Assembly: GCA_016098155.1 (NCBI GenBank)
Contig: JAAAJB010000264.1
Location: forward strand, 1 to 46,289
Direction of reading: 5' to 3'
Length of the DNA stretch: 46,289 nt
Source of the DNA: Actinomortierella ambigua
Lineage: Eukaryota > Mortierellomycota > Mortierellomycetes > Mortierellales > Mortierellaceae
In this document: one piece after another, positions 12,167-22,414 of the stretch
How the letters are laid out: each line of letters begins with the position of its first letter
Position numbering within the stretch: the first letter of the stretch is position 1
The notes under the pieces: generated by a model
Seen by the model: only the letters and a program-made list of their open reading frames with translations
What the model was told of the DNA's origin: nothing
Databases searched by the model: none
Program-made: the position numbers and the translations under genes

Positions 12167-14167
12167 ATGCTGCGATTCACTGTTGTCGCGTCGAGGCATG
12201 CCAAGGCAGCTATGGCTGCAGGTAGACTGTTGCCAAGGAGGACTTACTTTGAAACTTCATTAAAGTGTATTGGAGCCCGGGGCTGTCGGTTATACTCCCA
12301 AAGAATACCGGTGGAGCCGCTACAGCCAACTCCATCCCAGCCACAGCCAAGCGCACCATCGCCGGCCGGCGGTGCCGATGCATCTTCATCGGAGGAAGGC
12401 CCTCAAGCGAAGGAACCAAAGAAACCTGCTGTGGAGAAGGAGGAGCTACTGCCTCTTACCAAGCACATTCGTGACCTGATCAAGGTACTGCTAGTATTCC
12501 CCTGTTCGCCCTTCTACTGATCAGGCAGCCTTGACTCCACTACTACTAAGCCGCATCTGCATTCAATCTACGGTTTTACGTTGTTAGATCCAAGGTCCAA
12601 TGTCTGTTTCGCACTACATGCGTCAAGTGCTCGTGAATCCGCTGGCCGGATACTACATGAAGGGCGACGTGTTTGGTGCTCAAGGCGACTTTGTCACCTC
12701 CCCCGAGATCAGTCAGATGTTTGGCGAACTTATGGCCATTTGGTACATCATGCAGTGGCAGAGCGCAGGAAAGCCCAAGGACATTCAACTCGTTGAGATC
12801 GGTCCTGGCCGTGGAACACTTATGATGGACATGCTACGGGTAAGTCCTTGAACTGAGTCTCGATCTACACATTCCGATTCACGCACCGCGCCCTATGATT
12901 CACACCGTAGGATTTTTTCCCCTCTCACACTTCCTTTGCCACACTTTTTGTGCCATGTTTTCTAGGTGGTCAACAGGTTCAAAGAGTTTCGACAGGCCAT
13001 CTCGAGTGTACATCTAGTGGAGGCTAGTCCAGGACTCCGAAAGGTTCAGCGCGAGAGGCTTTGCGGTGTACCCGTCTCGGAGGAGCAGGACGGTGGTGGA
13101 AGCATGGAGGGCATCACCCGAGCTCAGCGGTCTGATGGACTCGAGGTACACTGGCACGACGTGTTTACAGATTTGCCAGGTAAGGGGTGCTGGTATAGGT
13201 CAAGAAATGAAGGACAGAAAATTAAGAGGCACCAAGGACCTCACTAACCGTTTTTCATCCTATGCTTTGTCAATTGGTATAGAGAAGTACTCGTTCATCA
13301 TGGCGCATGAGTTATTTGATGCACTTCCGATCTACAAGTTTGAGAAGACCAAAGATGGTTGGCGCGAGCTGATGGTGGACTTGGAAGAAGACGAGTCGAG
13401 TCCTTACCATTTGCGTTTCATCTTGTCGCCAGGGCCAACCCAGGCATCGCGTGTCTTTGCCGAGCATGAGGCCTACGACCATTTCAAAATTGGTGACCGT
13501 ATCGAGATCTCGCCTGACTCGTTCCGCATAGCACACGACATGGCTCAACATATCCATAAGTTTGGTGGATCGGCTCTTATAATCGACTATGGCAAAGACT
13601 ATATTCAAGGCGATACGCTTCGCGTAAGTGTTTCTAGTCATTTTAATGGGTGTTTGCTCAAATGGGGAAAATTGACTGAGACTTATATTTGCCTAGTTTC
13701 ATTCCTACACCAGCTTTAACTCGTTGTTCCCACCTTCCTCTCCCACCTCTATTTAGGGCATTCACAAGCACCAGTTTACGCACGTCTTGACCAAGCCAGG
13801 TCAGGTGGATTTGAGTGCAGATGTGGACTTCAACTACCTCAAGGACTCAACAGAGGGGCTCGCAGATTGCCACGGATCGGTCCCCCAAGGGCGCTTCTTG
13901 CATTCAATGGGCATCGGAGCACGGCTAGACATGCTCCTCCGCAAGGCCACCAGCCGAGAGGTGCGCAAGAATCTTGTGGCCTCGTATGCACGTCTTGTCG
14001 ACCCCAAGCAAATGGGCGAGATCTATCGTGTCATGGCAATGACTCCTCTTGGCTCACCTACCCCAGTTGCCTTTGAGCCATTACCGGAAGATATGGAGGC
14101 TGAGGCCCAAGAAAAGAAAGCACCTTCGTCGCAAGCTGCCGATCAGAAGGGACCTCCTGCCGAATAA
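12167..14167 (+). CDS. NDUFAF7: Mitochondrial protein arginine methyltransferase NDUFAF7 (complex I assembly)
   Basis: SAM-dependent arginine methyltransferase of the mitochondrial matrix. The human orthologue dimethylates NDUFS2 early in complex I assembly. Five exons: 12167-12484, 12588-12839, 12966-13179, 13283-13623, 13757-14167 (511 aa). The N-terminus is a mitochondrial presequence, rich in Arg and Ala and without acids (MLRFTVVASRHAKAAMAAGR, then RLYSQ near a likely cleavage site). A Pro/Ser-rich linker follows to about residue 95. Family motifs: GPMSVSHYMRQVL, GDFVTSPEISQMFGEL, SAM-binding motif I VEIGPGRGTL (175-184), VHLVEASPGLR, FIMAHELFDALPI, GGSALIIDYGKD and HKHQFTHVLTKPGQVDLSAD. 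The Ala/Glu/Lys-rich C-terminal tail is extra. Presence of this gene implies the fungus has complex I. Confidence 0.96.
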
Positions 14168-14345
14168 AAGCGCGTCTGCTGTCACCAGTCACATTTCATT
14201 TTTTTTTTTTTTTTTTTGGCGGGGGGAGAAGGTTTTCTTTCCTCTTTCGTGTGTTTGTTGGCTCTTTTGTTTCCCCTCACTACTCTGTCGATTATTGGTC
14301 TTTGATTGCCATCGGCCACGAAGACACGGCAAACTACGAGTGCAG

Positions 14346-17300
14346 ATGCTCAGGATGGATAGTCATGACCAGCATTCATCAAATCACTCATCGCAGGAGG
14401 GCCATGACGTGAATGGTTTACAACACAGCTCTCAGGAACAACCGCCCTCCTCCATCGACAGCATCAGCCAAAGCCAGGAATCAGCCAGCCAAGCTTCTGT
14501 TCCCAGCCAGAGGCACTATGAGGACGAGTCACCTTCAAAGAGAAGAAGGATATCCGTATGTTGGTCTTTTGCTGCTGATGCTCTCGACTGGCCAGTTGTT
14601 TCTATCCAAAGTTGTCGCATTTCTCCAAATAACGTAGACTGAGCGGGGCACTTCCCACATTCAACCAACCAACCAACCAACCAATAGCTTCCTAACCGTT
14701 CGATTCTGAAAGCCGCTTCGAGGATTGACAACGATATGGATACACCAAGTACGGCGCCTATTCCCGACTTCGCCAAGGAAGGCTCTTTATCGACGGATCT
14801 TCTCAGGCGGCAAACATTGTCGTCTACAACGTATGTGACACTCTGAAGTCGGTATCGAGGATGCAGAAAACACCAAGATGCGATGGTCACTCGGGAAATT
14901 GACATTGCGGGAAACCTTGAACCTTTCCAACCAATAGTGAGCTGAAAAAATCACGCAAGTCCATTGGAAGGCGCGTGAGCTTTGCCGCCACGGCTCGCAT
15001 CAGGTACATCTAATGGCCGAGGGCTTTGGCCGCCGATAAGAAGGCTATGGGGGGCTTGCATTGACATCTAACTTTCATATGGACTTCTTTTTTTTTGTGG
15101 CATTGGCGCTACCAGGATGTTCGAAAAGGACGAGCATGAAGACGAATCCCCTCCTAATCCTACGGGCTTCTTGGACGACCTCCATCCTCGCGTGGGCTTG
15201 GAGAATATATTTGGTCTTGGCTTAAGCTCACAGGAAGAGTAAGAGAACAGAGGAAATGTCGCGAAAGAGAAACCTAGCACAGGGCAAATGAATGCAAGAC
15301 AAAACAACTCATTTTCGGCATCCTTTTCACTACGACTTATAGCCAAGAGGACGGGGATAACAGTGGTACAGGCGAATTGAATGAAGTACTGCACGATGGC
15401 CATACATCGACAAGTGAGAGAACTGATGGCACCGGATCTTCGTTAGGCGAATCTGAGTAAGTGGGCCGTCTTTGACTCGATTGCTCCTTGCCATACAGTC
15501 GTCATCAGTCATCTAGATTCTGATACTCTTCATTTTTATTTCCACAGCCAAAGCTTCGAAGTTAGCGTGCACGCCAGCAATTCTGACGGATCAGATTTAC
15601 ATTCAGATCATTCGACAGAACGCTTTTCATTTGGACATAGTAGCTCTGTCTTTGGCGACGGTCTTCCCAGCAGCGAGAGCTCAGATGATGATGAAAACGA
15701 TGCCTACACTCCAAACCTCCAGGATGTCAAACGGTCGTCCGGCATAGGCTTGAATCCGGAAGCTGCGGAGGATTTGTTGGGGCCACCCGTTCTCGGTGAT
15801 GATGGTGACCACACAGCCGACATGTCTCTTGTGGATTCAACACAGACCTCTTTTCCGGACCTTGATCGAGACGACTCGTGGACAGGCACGAGCTTCCCTG
15901 ATAATGAAGAGCTGGAGGACCACTCTTTATTTCGTTTCAAAAACCATCGCTCTTCTATTCCCAGTCGCCACTCTTTCACCACTGATCCACACGAGCCTGT
16001 GCAGGACGAGGGGGATGACTCTATGGATGTCACCAACTGCATCGGCGGCATTGTTGACGCGACGCAGGCGCTGGAAGTCGATGCTCAGGATGGCTCCAAA
16101 AATTCACCAGCGGAAAAGACGGCGGAAACAATACTGCACGGGATCAACAAGAGCCCTGCCTTTGCTACACCCAACACGGAATGGGCACAGGAGGATGTGA
16201 CGGATATGGACATTACAACCCCTATTGGCGTCGGAATTCATGCAGAGTCCCTGGTGGATATGACGGCGCCTTTCGGGTCGAGTCTTGAGGATGTCACCGC
16301 CAACTTTTCTGATGCGAGCGCAATGGATTTCACGCAGCCCATTGGAGTAGGCATCCTTGAGAGCCAGACACCCAACTTTGCTTCGCAGGAGACGTCGCAA
16401 ACAAATTCACAGGTTCGTCAAGAAGGAGTCGATAATGCAACCCCGGGCGTCGAGCCAGTTCCAGAGGCGATGGATGAGGATACCCAAACACAATACGATG
16501 CACCATCAACTGAAGTGGCGAGCGACATGACGCAAGAATCTTTGAGAGAGCAGGAAACGGAAAATGCCGAGCAGGAGCACACTGAGCGGAGGAGTCTGAA
16601 ATCGGGGCAGGTCAACGGGTCTGAGATGCCACCGCCATCCACTCCGCCTCGACGCAAGTCAAGATCATCGTTTACTACCGCTGGCGGCGATGGCCAAGAC
16701 AAGCGCCTGTCGCAATCGACATCGACAACGCCTACAGGTTCACCCCCGTCAACACCACCTCGCCGGACATCACACAGTCTTCTTGGATCTCCAACGCCTG
16801 GAACGCCTCGTCGCGGTCTCGCCACTCCAGCACGTTTCACGCCAAGCACCAAGGCACGGTACCATGTGTTTCCTGAGATCTTTGAGCGTCAATTAAATGA
16901 TGCTCGGCCGTCTGGAACTGCTCCAGGTAAGATTTATTGATTCCTTTCTTCATGCTACCGATTCGTAACTAGGCTAAGGGATCTTGTGAGTCAAGAGCTT
17001 AGTTACTAATTTTGTCTTTCACTGTCCTCTCTTTTCTTGCACACGTAGTCTTCAACAACAACTATAGTGTTAGTCCGGAGACAAGCAGCCTTGCGAAGCG
17101 GATCGCACGATATTCAACAGGAGCAAGCGCCTCATTTGACTCCACCATAGGCGACGTGGCCGCAGAGAAGCGTAGGAATACCTTTGATGTCGATACCAGT
17201 AAGCGCGCTGGAACAAGTGGAATGCGGCATCCTCCTTCCTTGGGCGTTTCAGCTTCTGGAGCACAGCAATCTGTGGCTGACAACCTTCGAGCAATTGCTA

Positions 17301-18814
17301 ATGAGGGCAAGTCAGTGTCTGAAGGTAGTAATCACGACCTGCATACTAAGGAAGCAGCAAGTAAACCAGTGCTTCCACCACTGGCAGCAGCGCCAGAGGC
17401 AACGCCCGCACAACCATTGACGCCCAAGGCTACAGAGGGGGGAGACACTGTCATGGAAAAAGATGACGAGGACGAGCCTATTTCTCTCAAGACGTTCTTG
17501 AGTTTGGTCGGTATCTCGTTCATGGACAACCTTCAGTCTGCACACCGTCGACGGACGCTACTGGCCGAACCAAAGCCGTCTTCTCCATATGCGGCGGAGG
17601 ACTATGTGAAGGCTATGGCGATCCTCACGCCCGAGTTGGATCAGTACAAGTCGAGCTGCGAGAACGCCAAGAGCTACATCGAGGAAAGCCGCAAGGTTGT
17701 CCAAGAGATGGAAACAAGGGTTGACAGCGAGAATCCAGAATTCTTTGCCGAATACCTGGACGGTGAGCCTGCTTTCCAAGAGTTTATGAGGGAGCGGTTC
17801 CGTATGATCAAGGTCCACAGCCGGTTGGCAGCGACCGAGGCATGGTACCAATGGCGAGAAGATATGATCAAGATCCAGCTGGATGCCTTTGACCATCATT
17901 TGTCGAAGCTCAAAGAGGTAAGTGAAGTCTCCAACGGAATCTCATGTAGCCTGTGGGCTAGAAAGCTCATGGACATGCGGGAAGGGCCCCCTCAGCTGAC
18001 CACCTTTACACATTTTCCCTCTCCCCCCTTCGTTTAAAACGTTATCAACTGATCAACAGGATCGGGCCAAGGTTAGCGCGCTAATGAAGGATGCTGCCCG
18101 TGTGAACCCAGGTGTCACTCAGCGGCACATGGAGCTGAAGAAGCAACTACAGCAAGCGCGGGAGCGTCAGCAAGCCTTTGCTCAATGCGACAAGGAACAG
18201 CTGGCATCGTTGGCAGAGGCTATTGAGGAGCAAGGGAATCAACTGAATCTATTCAAACGAAAGCTGGCTAGTAAGACGAATGAACTGGCCGAGTTGACGC
18301 GAAAAGTTGAGCAGCTGCGGGTCACTGAGCGAACCGAGCGCGCCCACATTGCTGCAGCTGGGAAGACGATCAAAGACAATCAGTATATCAAGGACTCGGA
18401 CCTGGCACGTGCGAAGGATCAGCTGGCGACGCTGCAGGCTATCCATCTTTGGCGACCGCTTCCTCCTTCTTCACCACCATCGGCTGTCCCTTCGGCTTCT
18501 TCGAGTACTAATCGGACTTTGGCAAAGGCTGATCGGGTCGTGCGGCTGGTTTTTGACGAGTCCTTGCTGGTCAAGATTGATCTCGAGAAGCTGCTAGCTG
18601 GAAAGAGACTTGAGGGAGTGCAAATCACAGGGTACGATGGGTCCGAACCAGATCCACTCGACTCGTTCCAGCCGAGCCGCCGCTTTATCTCCTCCATGCC
18701 TGTCCCAAAGTTTAAGCCATTGCCAGAGGTAAGCAACTGATAGAGGAGTCGAGGAAAGTTGAGAGAGTTGTGTACCCTTTACCATATTCTATCGCCTAAC
18801 CTTGTGGACTGTTC

Positions 18815-18875
<61 letters not shown>

Positions 18876-19532
18876 TTTTGAGTTTGCTGGATTGCTACGG
18901 GATTTTATAGCCAAGGTTGTTGAAAAGTACAAGACAGAGACGACGATCCAGAGGATTCTGACAGATGTGGGTACGTTCTGGACGAGGGTGAAGCATATCC
19001 GACAGGAGATCCGGATGATCCGTGCCCATCACGTCGTCGACCTTGTAGCAGGCAGCCAAGAGAATCTCGAAGAGCTACAGCAACAACACCGTGATTCTCC
19101 TTCAGTCGACCCATTCCCTTCACCCCCACACTATTCTGTGAGTCGGTCTCCTGGCCCCCCCATCGTGGTGCTCGACATTCGAGTCCGTTTCAACATACCC
19201 GCCTCGGGTAAACGAGAGCAACCGACCAAGTTTTACGTGTGGTTTACATTTACACTGAACGATCTACTCTCGTTCCCTGGGCCAGACTCGTTTTCATGGA
19301 GGATAGAGATTGTCCATGGCGAGATTAAGTATGTCCCTTTGATCTTAACCTGGGCATGGGAAGGAGGACATTTGTAGAGGCATGTCATTAATTTTGCTAA
19401 CATATGGTTTTCTTTTTGGTTCAACTCGTTAGTGTGGAGCCGATCAACACAGTGGTGGCGACGCATAGCAAGACCGGAGGGTTTAATGTTCTCCAGAAGA
19501 TCTGTACAGCAATTCGTCAGACCTTTATGTAG
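14346..19532 (+). CDS. SPC7: Kinetochore scaffold KNL1/Spc105/Spc7
   Basis: Outer-kinetochore scaffold of the KMN network: it recruits PP1 and Bub3-Bub1 and binds the Mis12 complex. Ten exons: 14346-14555, 14688-14830, 14938-15003, 15116-15238, 15343-15456, 15548-16926, 17049-17917, 18060-18728, 18883-19328, 19433-19532; all phases agree (1372 aa). The N-terminus carries both PP1-docking motifs: SILK (75-78) and RRVSF (129-133, in SIGRRVSFAATARIRMF). Then come MELT-like repeats: MDVT (378), MDIT (439), VDMT (455), EDVT (466) and MDFT (478). Residues 570-670 are rich in Ser/Thr-Pro sites. The Spc7 region starts at about 820 (ISLKTFLSLVGISFMDNL), followed by coiled coil to about 1250 and a C-terminal RWD-type region ending NVLQKICTAIRQTFM. 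The start could also be the second ATG, three codons on. Confidence 0.93.
18819..18872 (+). repeat. (CT)27 microsatellite in KNL1/SPC7 intron 8
   Basis: A perfect run of 27 CT units ends 10 nt before the intron's acceptor (TTTTTGAG at 18875-18882), so it also acts as the polypyrimidine tract of a weak GAG acceptor. Confidence 0.95.
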
Positions 19533-19590
19533 GAGATGTATCAAGAAAGGGTTATTGTACTTGCTTTCTGCTTTTGCCTATTTTTTTCCA

Positions 19591-19602
19591 GGGGGGGGGG
19601 GG
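19591..19602 (+). repeat. G12 homopolymer between SPC7 and F-box gene A
   Basis: A run of 12 G follows TTTTTTTCCA in the 141-bp gap, 72 nt before the ATG at 19674. Its length may be uncertain for sequencing reasons. It probably lies in the 5' leader of F-box gene A. Confidence 0.85.
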
Positions 19603-19673
19603 CAGAATTCTTCATGTTGGTGGCGTCTCAACTTCAATTCGAAAGTGATTGGTCTATTGTTTGTTGCTTTCGC

Positions 19674-22196
19674 ATGAATCCACACACAACCACTGCCATG
19701 GACATTTGTAAGACACCCACAAAGTTAACATCGGGACTTGCACCAGAACTTCTGTTGATGATTGTTCGGCATGTCGATGACCGCCAGACACTCTTTTCAT
19801 TGCTCACCACAAGCAGGGTGCTCTTCGACGCAGCTGTTCGGCGCTTATACCTTGACCCGTTTGAATGTGCGGAGCACTCTACGGATGCCTGCATGAATCT
19901 TTGCAAGTGGATACTCGCCCTATCACCTTCGACCAAACCCGAGATCGAGCAGCTCCGGACAGATCTGGCCATCACCCGTATACCCCATCGTTACCAGCCT
20001 CCGCCGTCACAGCACCCAGGTGAAGGGGGAGGGGGCGCAGGAGAAAGTCCATATGTCGACTATTTGTCGTTTGTGAAGCATGTCGAGATTTTGTTCACTG
20101 GCGACCACGACTTTCAAGTGGCTGTGGAGCTCAAGAAAATGATGCTGCCTGTGCTTCCTTGGGCTGTCTGTCCTGATGGACGCTTTGGCCAACTTTCGAC
20201 GATCACAATCATCAGTGCTGAGGTCAACGCCTTTCTCCCGACGATCCCTTCGATGACCAAGCTCCGGACTGTGATCTGGGACCCGACACCGTACCACAAG
20301 CGGCGAGATATGTCGGGCATCCGACGGTTCGTCGAGACCTATGTGGCGGCGCATGGGGAGCGCGGGCGGAAGCTAGTGATGTATTTTGAGACGTGTGAAG
20401 ATGGGAACGACGACGAGGTGTTTGATGAGATTGATGGCGTGATCCCAGACTTGGTCGACATTTACCGTCTGTTGGACCCTTTCCCGCCGACGAAGCGCTC
20501 GATCGTTCGTGGTAATAGCTGGATGCGATGTCTGGCTCATAAGGATCGCATGGATTTTGGCAACATTCAGGAAATCGACGTCAACTTTGATGTGGAACTC
20601 GAGTTGCTTCTTCCTCGCTTCCACAAGCTCGAATCACTCCGCTGTGAGGACGGGCTCATCTCGACCAGAATCTTCCAGTGGGCGGTTGAGGAGCTTGATC
20701 AAGCCTTACGATTACAGGGCTCGGAGGGCCAGTCGTCATTGTCGTCACCTCTGCTACCACCACCACCATCACTACGACAATTGTCTTCGATCCCACCACT
20801 CCGAAAGATTGATCTCTTTGTTGACCGTGCCGTCATCGCCACGACGATGCGAGACATTCGGACCTGCTTCTATAATACCATTGAGAGTGTCGAGCTGTGT
20901 TTTACCAGCGCGACTGAGCTCTTTGTAGGGTTTCTCGAGGCCCAGGATCAAGAACCAGACGAGTTGTCGACCTACGTCAACGGTGCACGCGTATTGCGTG
21001 TCGGGTCTGAATGGAGTGTTCCAAAGCTGCAGCACCTGCGTCTGTACGGGACCGACACACGGTGTTTTGTGAGCGTGGATCCGAACATGACGTTTTCGGA
21101 GACGCCGAACCTGGAGACGTTGGTTTTTGGAGATTCGTCGTCGTTGCACGAGGATCCCGAGGAGCTCTTCCACGATGAGGAGCATACACCAGAGCTGGTG
21201 GACGACAACATGATCCGCATGCTCAACCTCGAACCGTGCTGCCCCTGGAACCTGCCCAAGCTTCGCGAGCTAGGCTTGCGAGGCGCTGCAGCGGCACAGT
21301 TTCATCCGGACACGTTGGCGTACACGACGGAGCTCGAGGATCTCAGTTTGAACATGCGTCCAGTCTATGTGAGTATCCCGAGTCTGGCCGACGCTTGGGG
21401 GGTACCCACGTCCTCGTCCTCGTCCTCTTCCTCGTCCTCCTTTGGCTTTGGCGCTCAAGAAACGGGGCCTCTCGACCACTGGCGGTGGCCGCTGCCAAAG
21501 CTGAAACGCCTGTTCCTTTCTGGGTGTGGAGCGTATGCGTTCACTATTCGAGCGCTGAAGATGTTGCCGGCGTTGGAGCAACTGACATTGGTCGTCAGTA
21601 GTGACAAGCTCAATGGTCACTGTCTCACGTCGCTGATCAGTTCCGGCACATGGGTGTCGGAGAAGCACAATGGGTTGGCACCATCCTCACCCCGACCGAC
21701 GGCAGCCTCGCCATTCGAAGCTGACACGAATGATATGGATATGGATGTTGTCTCGGGCGATGACGATGTCGATGGCGATGGCTATGGCTATGGCGGATCG
21801 GAGACCACTCTCACCAACGGTAGGATGGCCTTGACCACCTTGAAGTTTCCGCAGCTCCGACACCTGTATCTGAAGGGCCATTGGCGGATGAACCTGCCGG
21901 CTTTGCTAGTGCTGCTGCGCCGGTTCCCACAGCTGCAAGAGGTGTGGCTGACGAGTGTGCCGTGGAAGCTGGTGGACGAGAAATTTGTGCAACTGGGGCC
22001 ATGGCACCCGAGCCTCAAGCTGGTTTGGATCACAACGGTCGATTGCGACGTGGCACCACCACAACGGATGAGCAAACTGCTGAGCTTACAGCTTCTTCCA
22101 ATTAGTCGGCGACCAGTGAAGGAGACCGAGGGGTTTACTGCGCTTTGTGTGGATCATGACTGGTTCCTCGTAGAAAAGAAGATCAAGAAGTGGTAA
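19674..22196 (+). CDS. F-box/leucine-rich-repeat-like protein A (intronless)
   Basis: Probable F-box protein, that is, a possible substrate receptor of an SCF ubiquitin ligase; the substrate is unknown. It is one open frame of 840 aa, in contrast to its intron-rich neighbours. The F-box-like region is at about residues 20-62 (LAPELLLMIVRHVDDRQTLF, then LLTTSRVLFDAAVRRLYLDPF). The rest is irregular LRR-like sequence with recurrent leucine patterns such as PKLQHLRLYG, NLETLVFG, LPKLRELGLRG, LPKLKRLFLSGCG and FPQLRHLYLKG. Low-complexity inserts include a Ser tract (about 21411-21440), Pro-rich loops and an acidic GDDDVDGDGYGYGG stretch. The ATG at 19674 was chosen because the frame upstream of it runs through the G12 run. 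The neighbour at 22415-24670 is a clear paralogue on the opposite strand. Confidence 0.8.
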   Translation: MNPHTTTAMDICKTPTKLTSGLAPELLLMIVRHVDDRQTLFSLLTTSRVLFDAAVRRLYLDPFECAEHSTDACMNLCKWILALSPSTKPEIEQLRTDLAITRIPHRYQPPPSQHPGEGGGGAGESPYVDYLSFVKHVEILFTGDHDFQVAVELKKMMLPVLPWAVCPDGRFGQLSTITIISAEVNAFLPTIPSMTKLRTVIWDPTPYHKRRDMSGIRRFVETYVAAHGERGRKLVMYFETCEDGNDDEVFDEIDGVIPDLVDIYRLLDPFPPTKRSIVRGNSWMRCLAHKDRMDFGNIQEIDVNFDVELELLLPRFHKLESLRCEDGLISTRIFQWAVEELDQALRLQGSEGQSSLSSPLLPPPPSLRQLSSIPPLRKIDLFVDRAVIATTMRDIRTCFYNTIESVELCFTSATELFVGFLEAQDQEPDELSTYVNGARVLRVGSEWSVPKLQHLRLYGTDTRCFVSVDPNMTFSETPNLETLVFGDSSSLHEDPEELFHDEEHTPELVDDNMIRMLNLEPCCPWNLPKLRELGLRGAAAAQFHPDTLAYTTELEDLSLNMRPVYVSIPSLADAWGVPTSSSSSSSSSSFGFGAQETGPLDHWRWPLPKLKRLFLSGCGAYAFTIRALKMLPALEQLTLVVSSDKLNGHCLTSLISSGTWVSEKHNGLAPSSPRPTAASPFEADTNDMDMDVVSGDDDVDGDGYGYGGSETTLTNGRMALTTLKFPQLRHLYLKGHWRMNLPALLVLLRRFPQLQEVWLTSVPWKLVDEKFVQLGPWHPSLKLVWITTVDCDVAPPQRMSKLLSLQLLPISRRPVKETEGFTALCVDHDWFLVEKKIKKW

Positions 22197-22414
22197 TCAA
22201 CATAATGCAACAACAACAAAAAAAGATACAACAAAACAAGAAGAAAAATGATCTTTTTGTCAATATGTGTAAGATGATGTAAAGCTATGACATTGGAACA
22301 AAAAAGGAGGTCTACTGTATAGAAAACAAAAGGGTATGTGTGCGTGTGTGTGTAGTTTCTCTTCATGTGCCGCGGAATAGTCAAATCAGGCAACTCTTGG
22401 AGGAGAAAATTCTC

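Noticed and set aside
19536..19673. Upstream extension of F-box protein A by 46 residues
   Set aside because: It reads through a G12 run and has no homologous counterpart at the start of paralogue B; the ATG at 19674 fits better.
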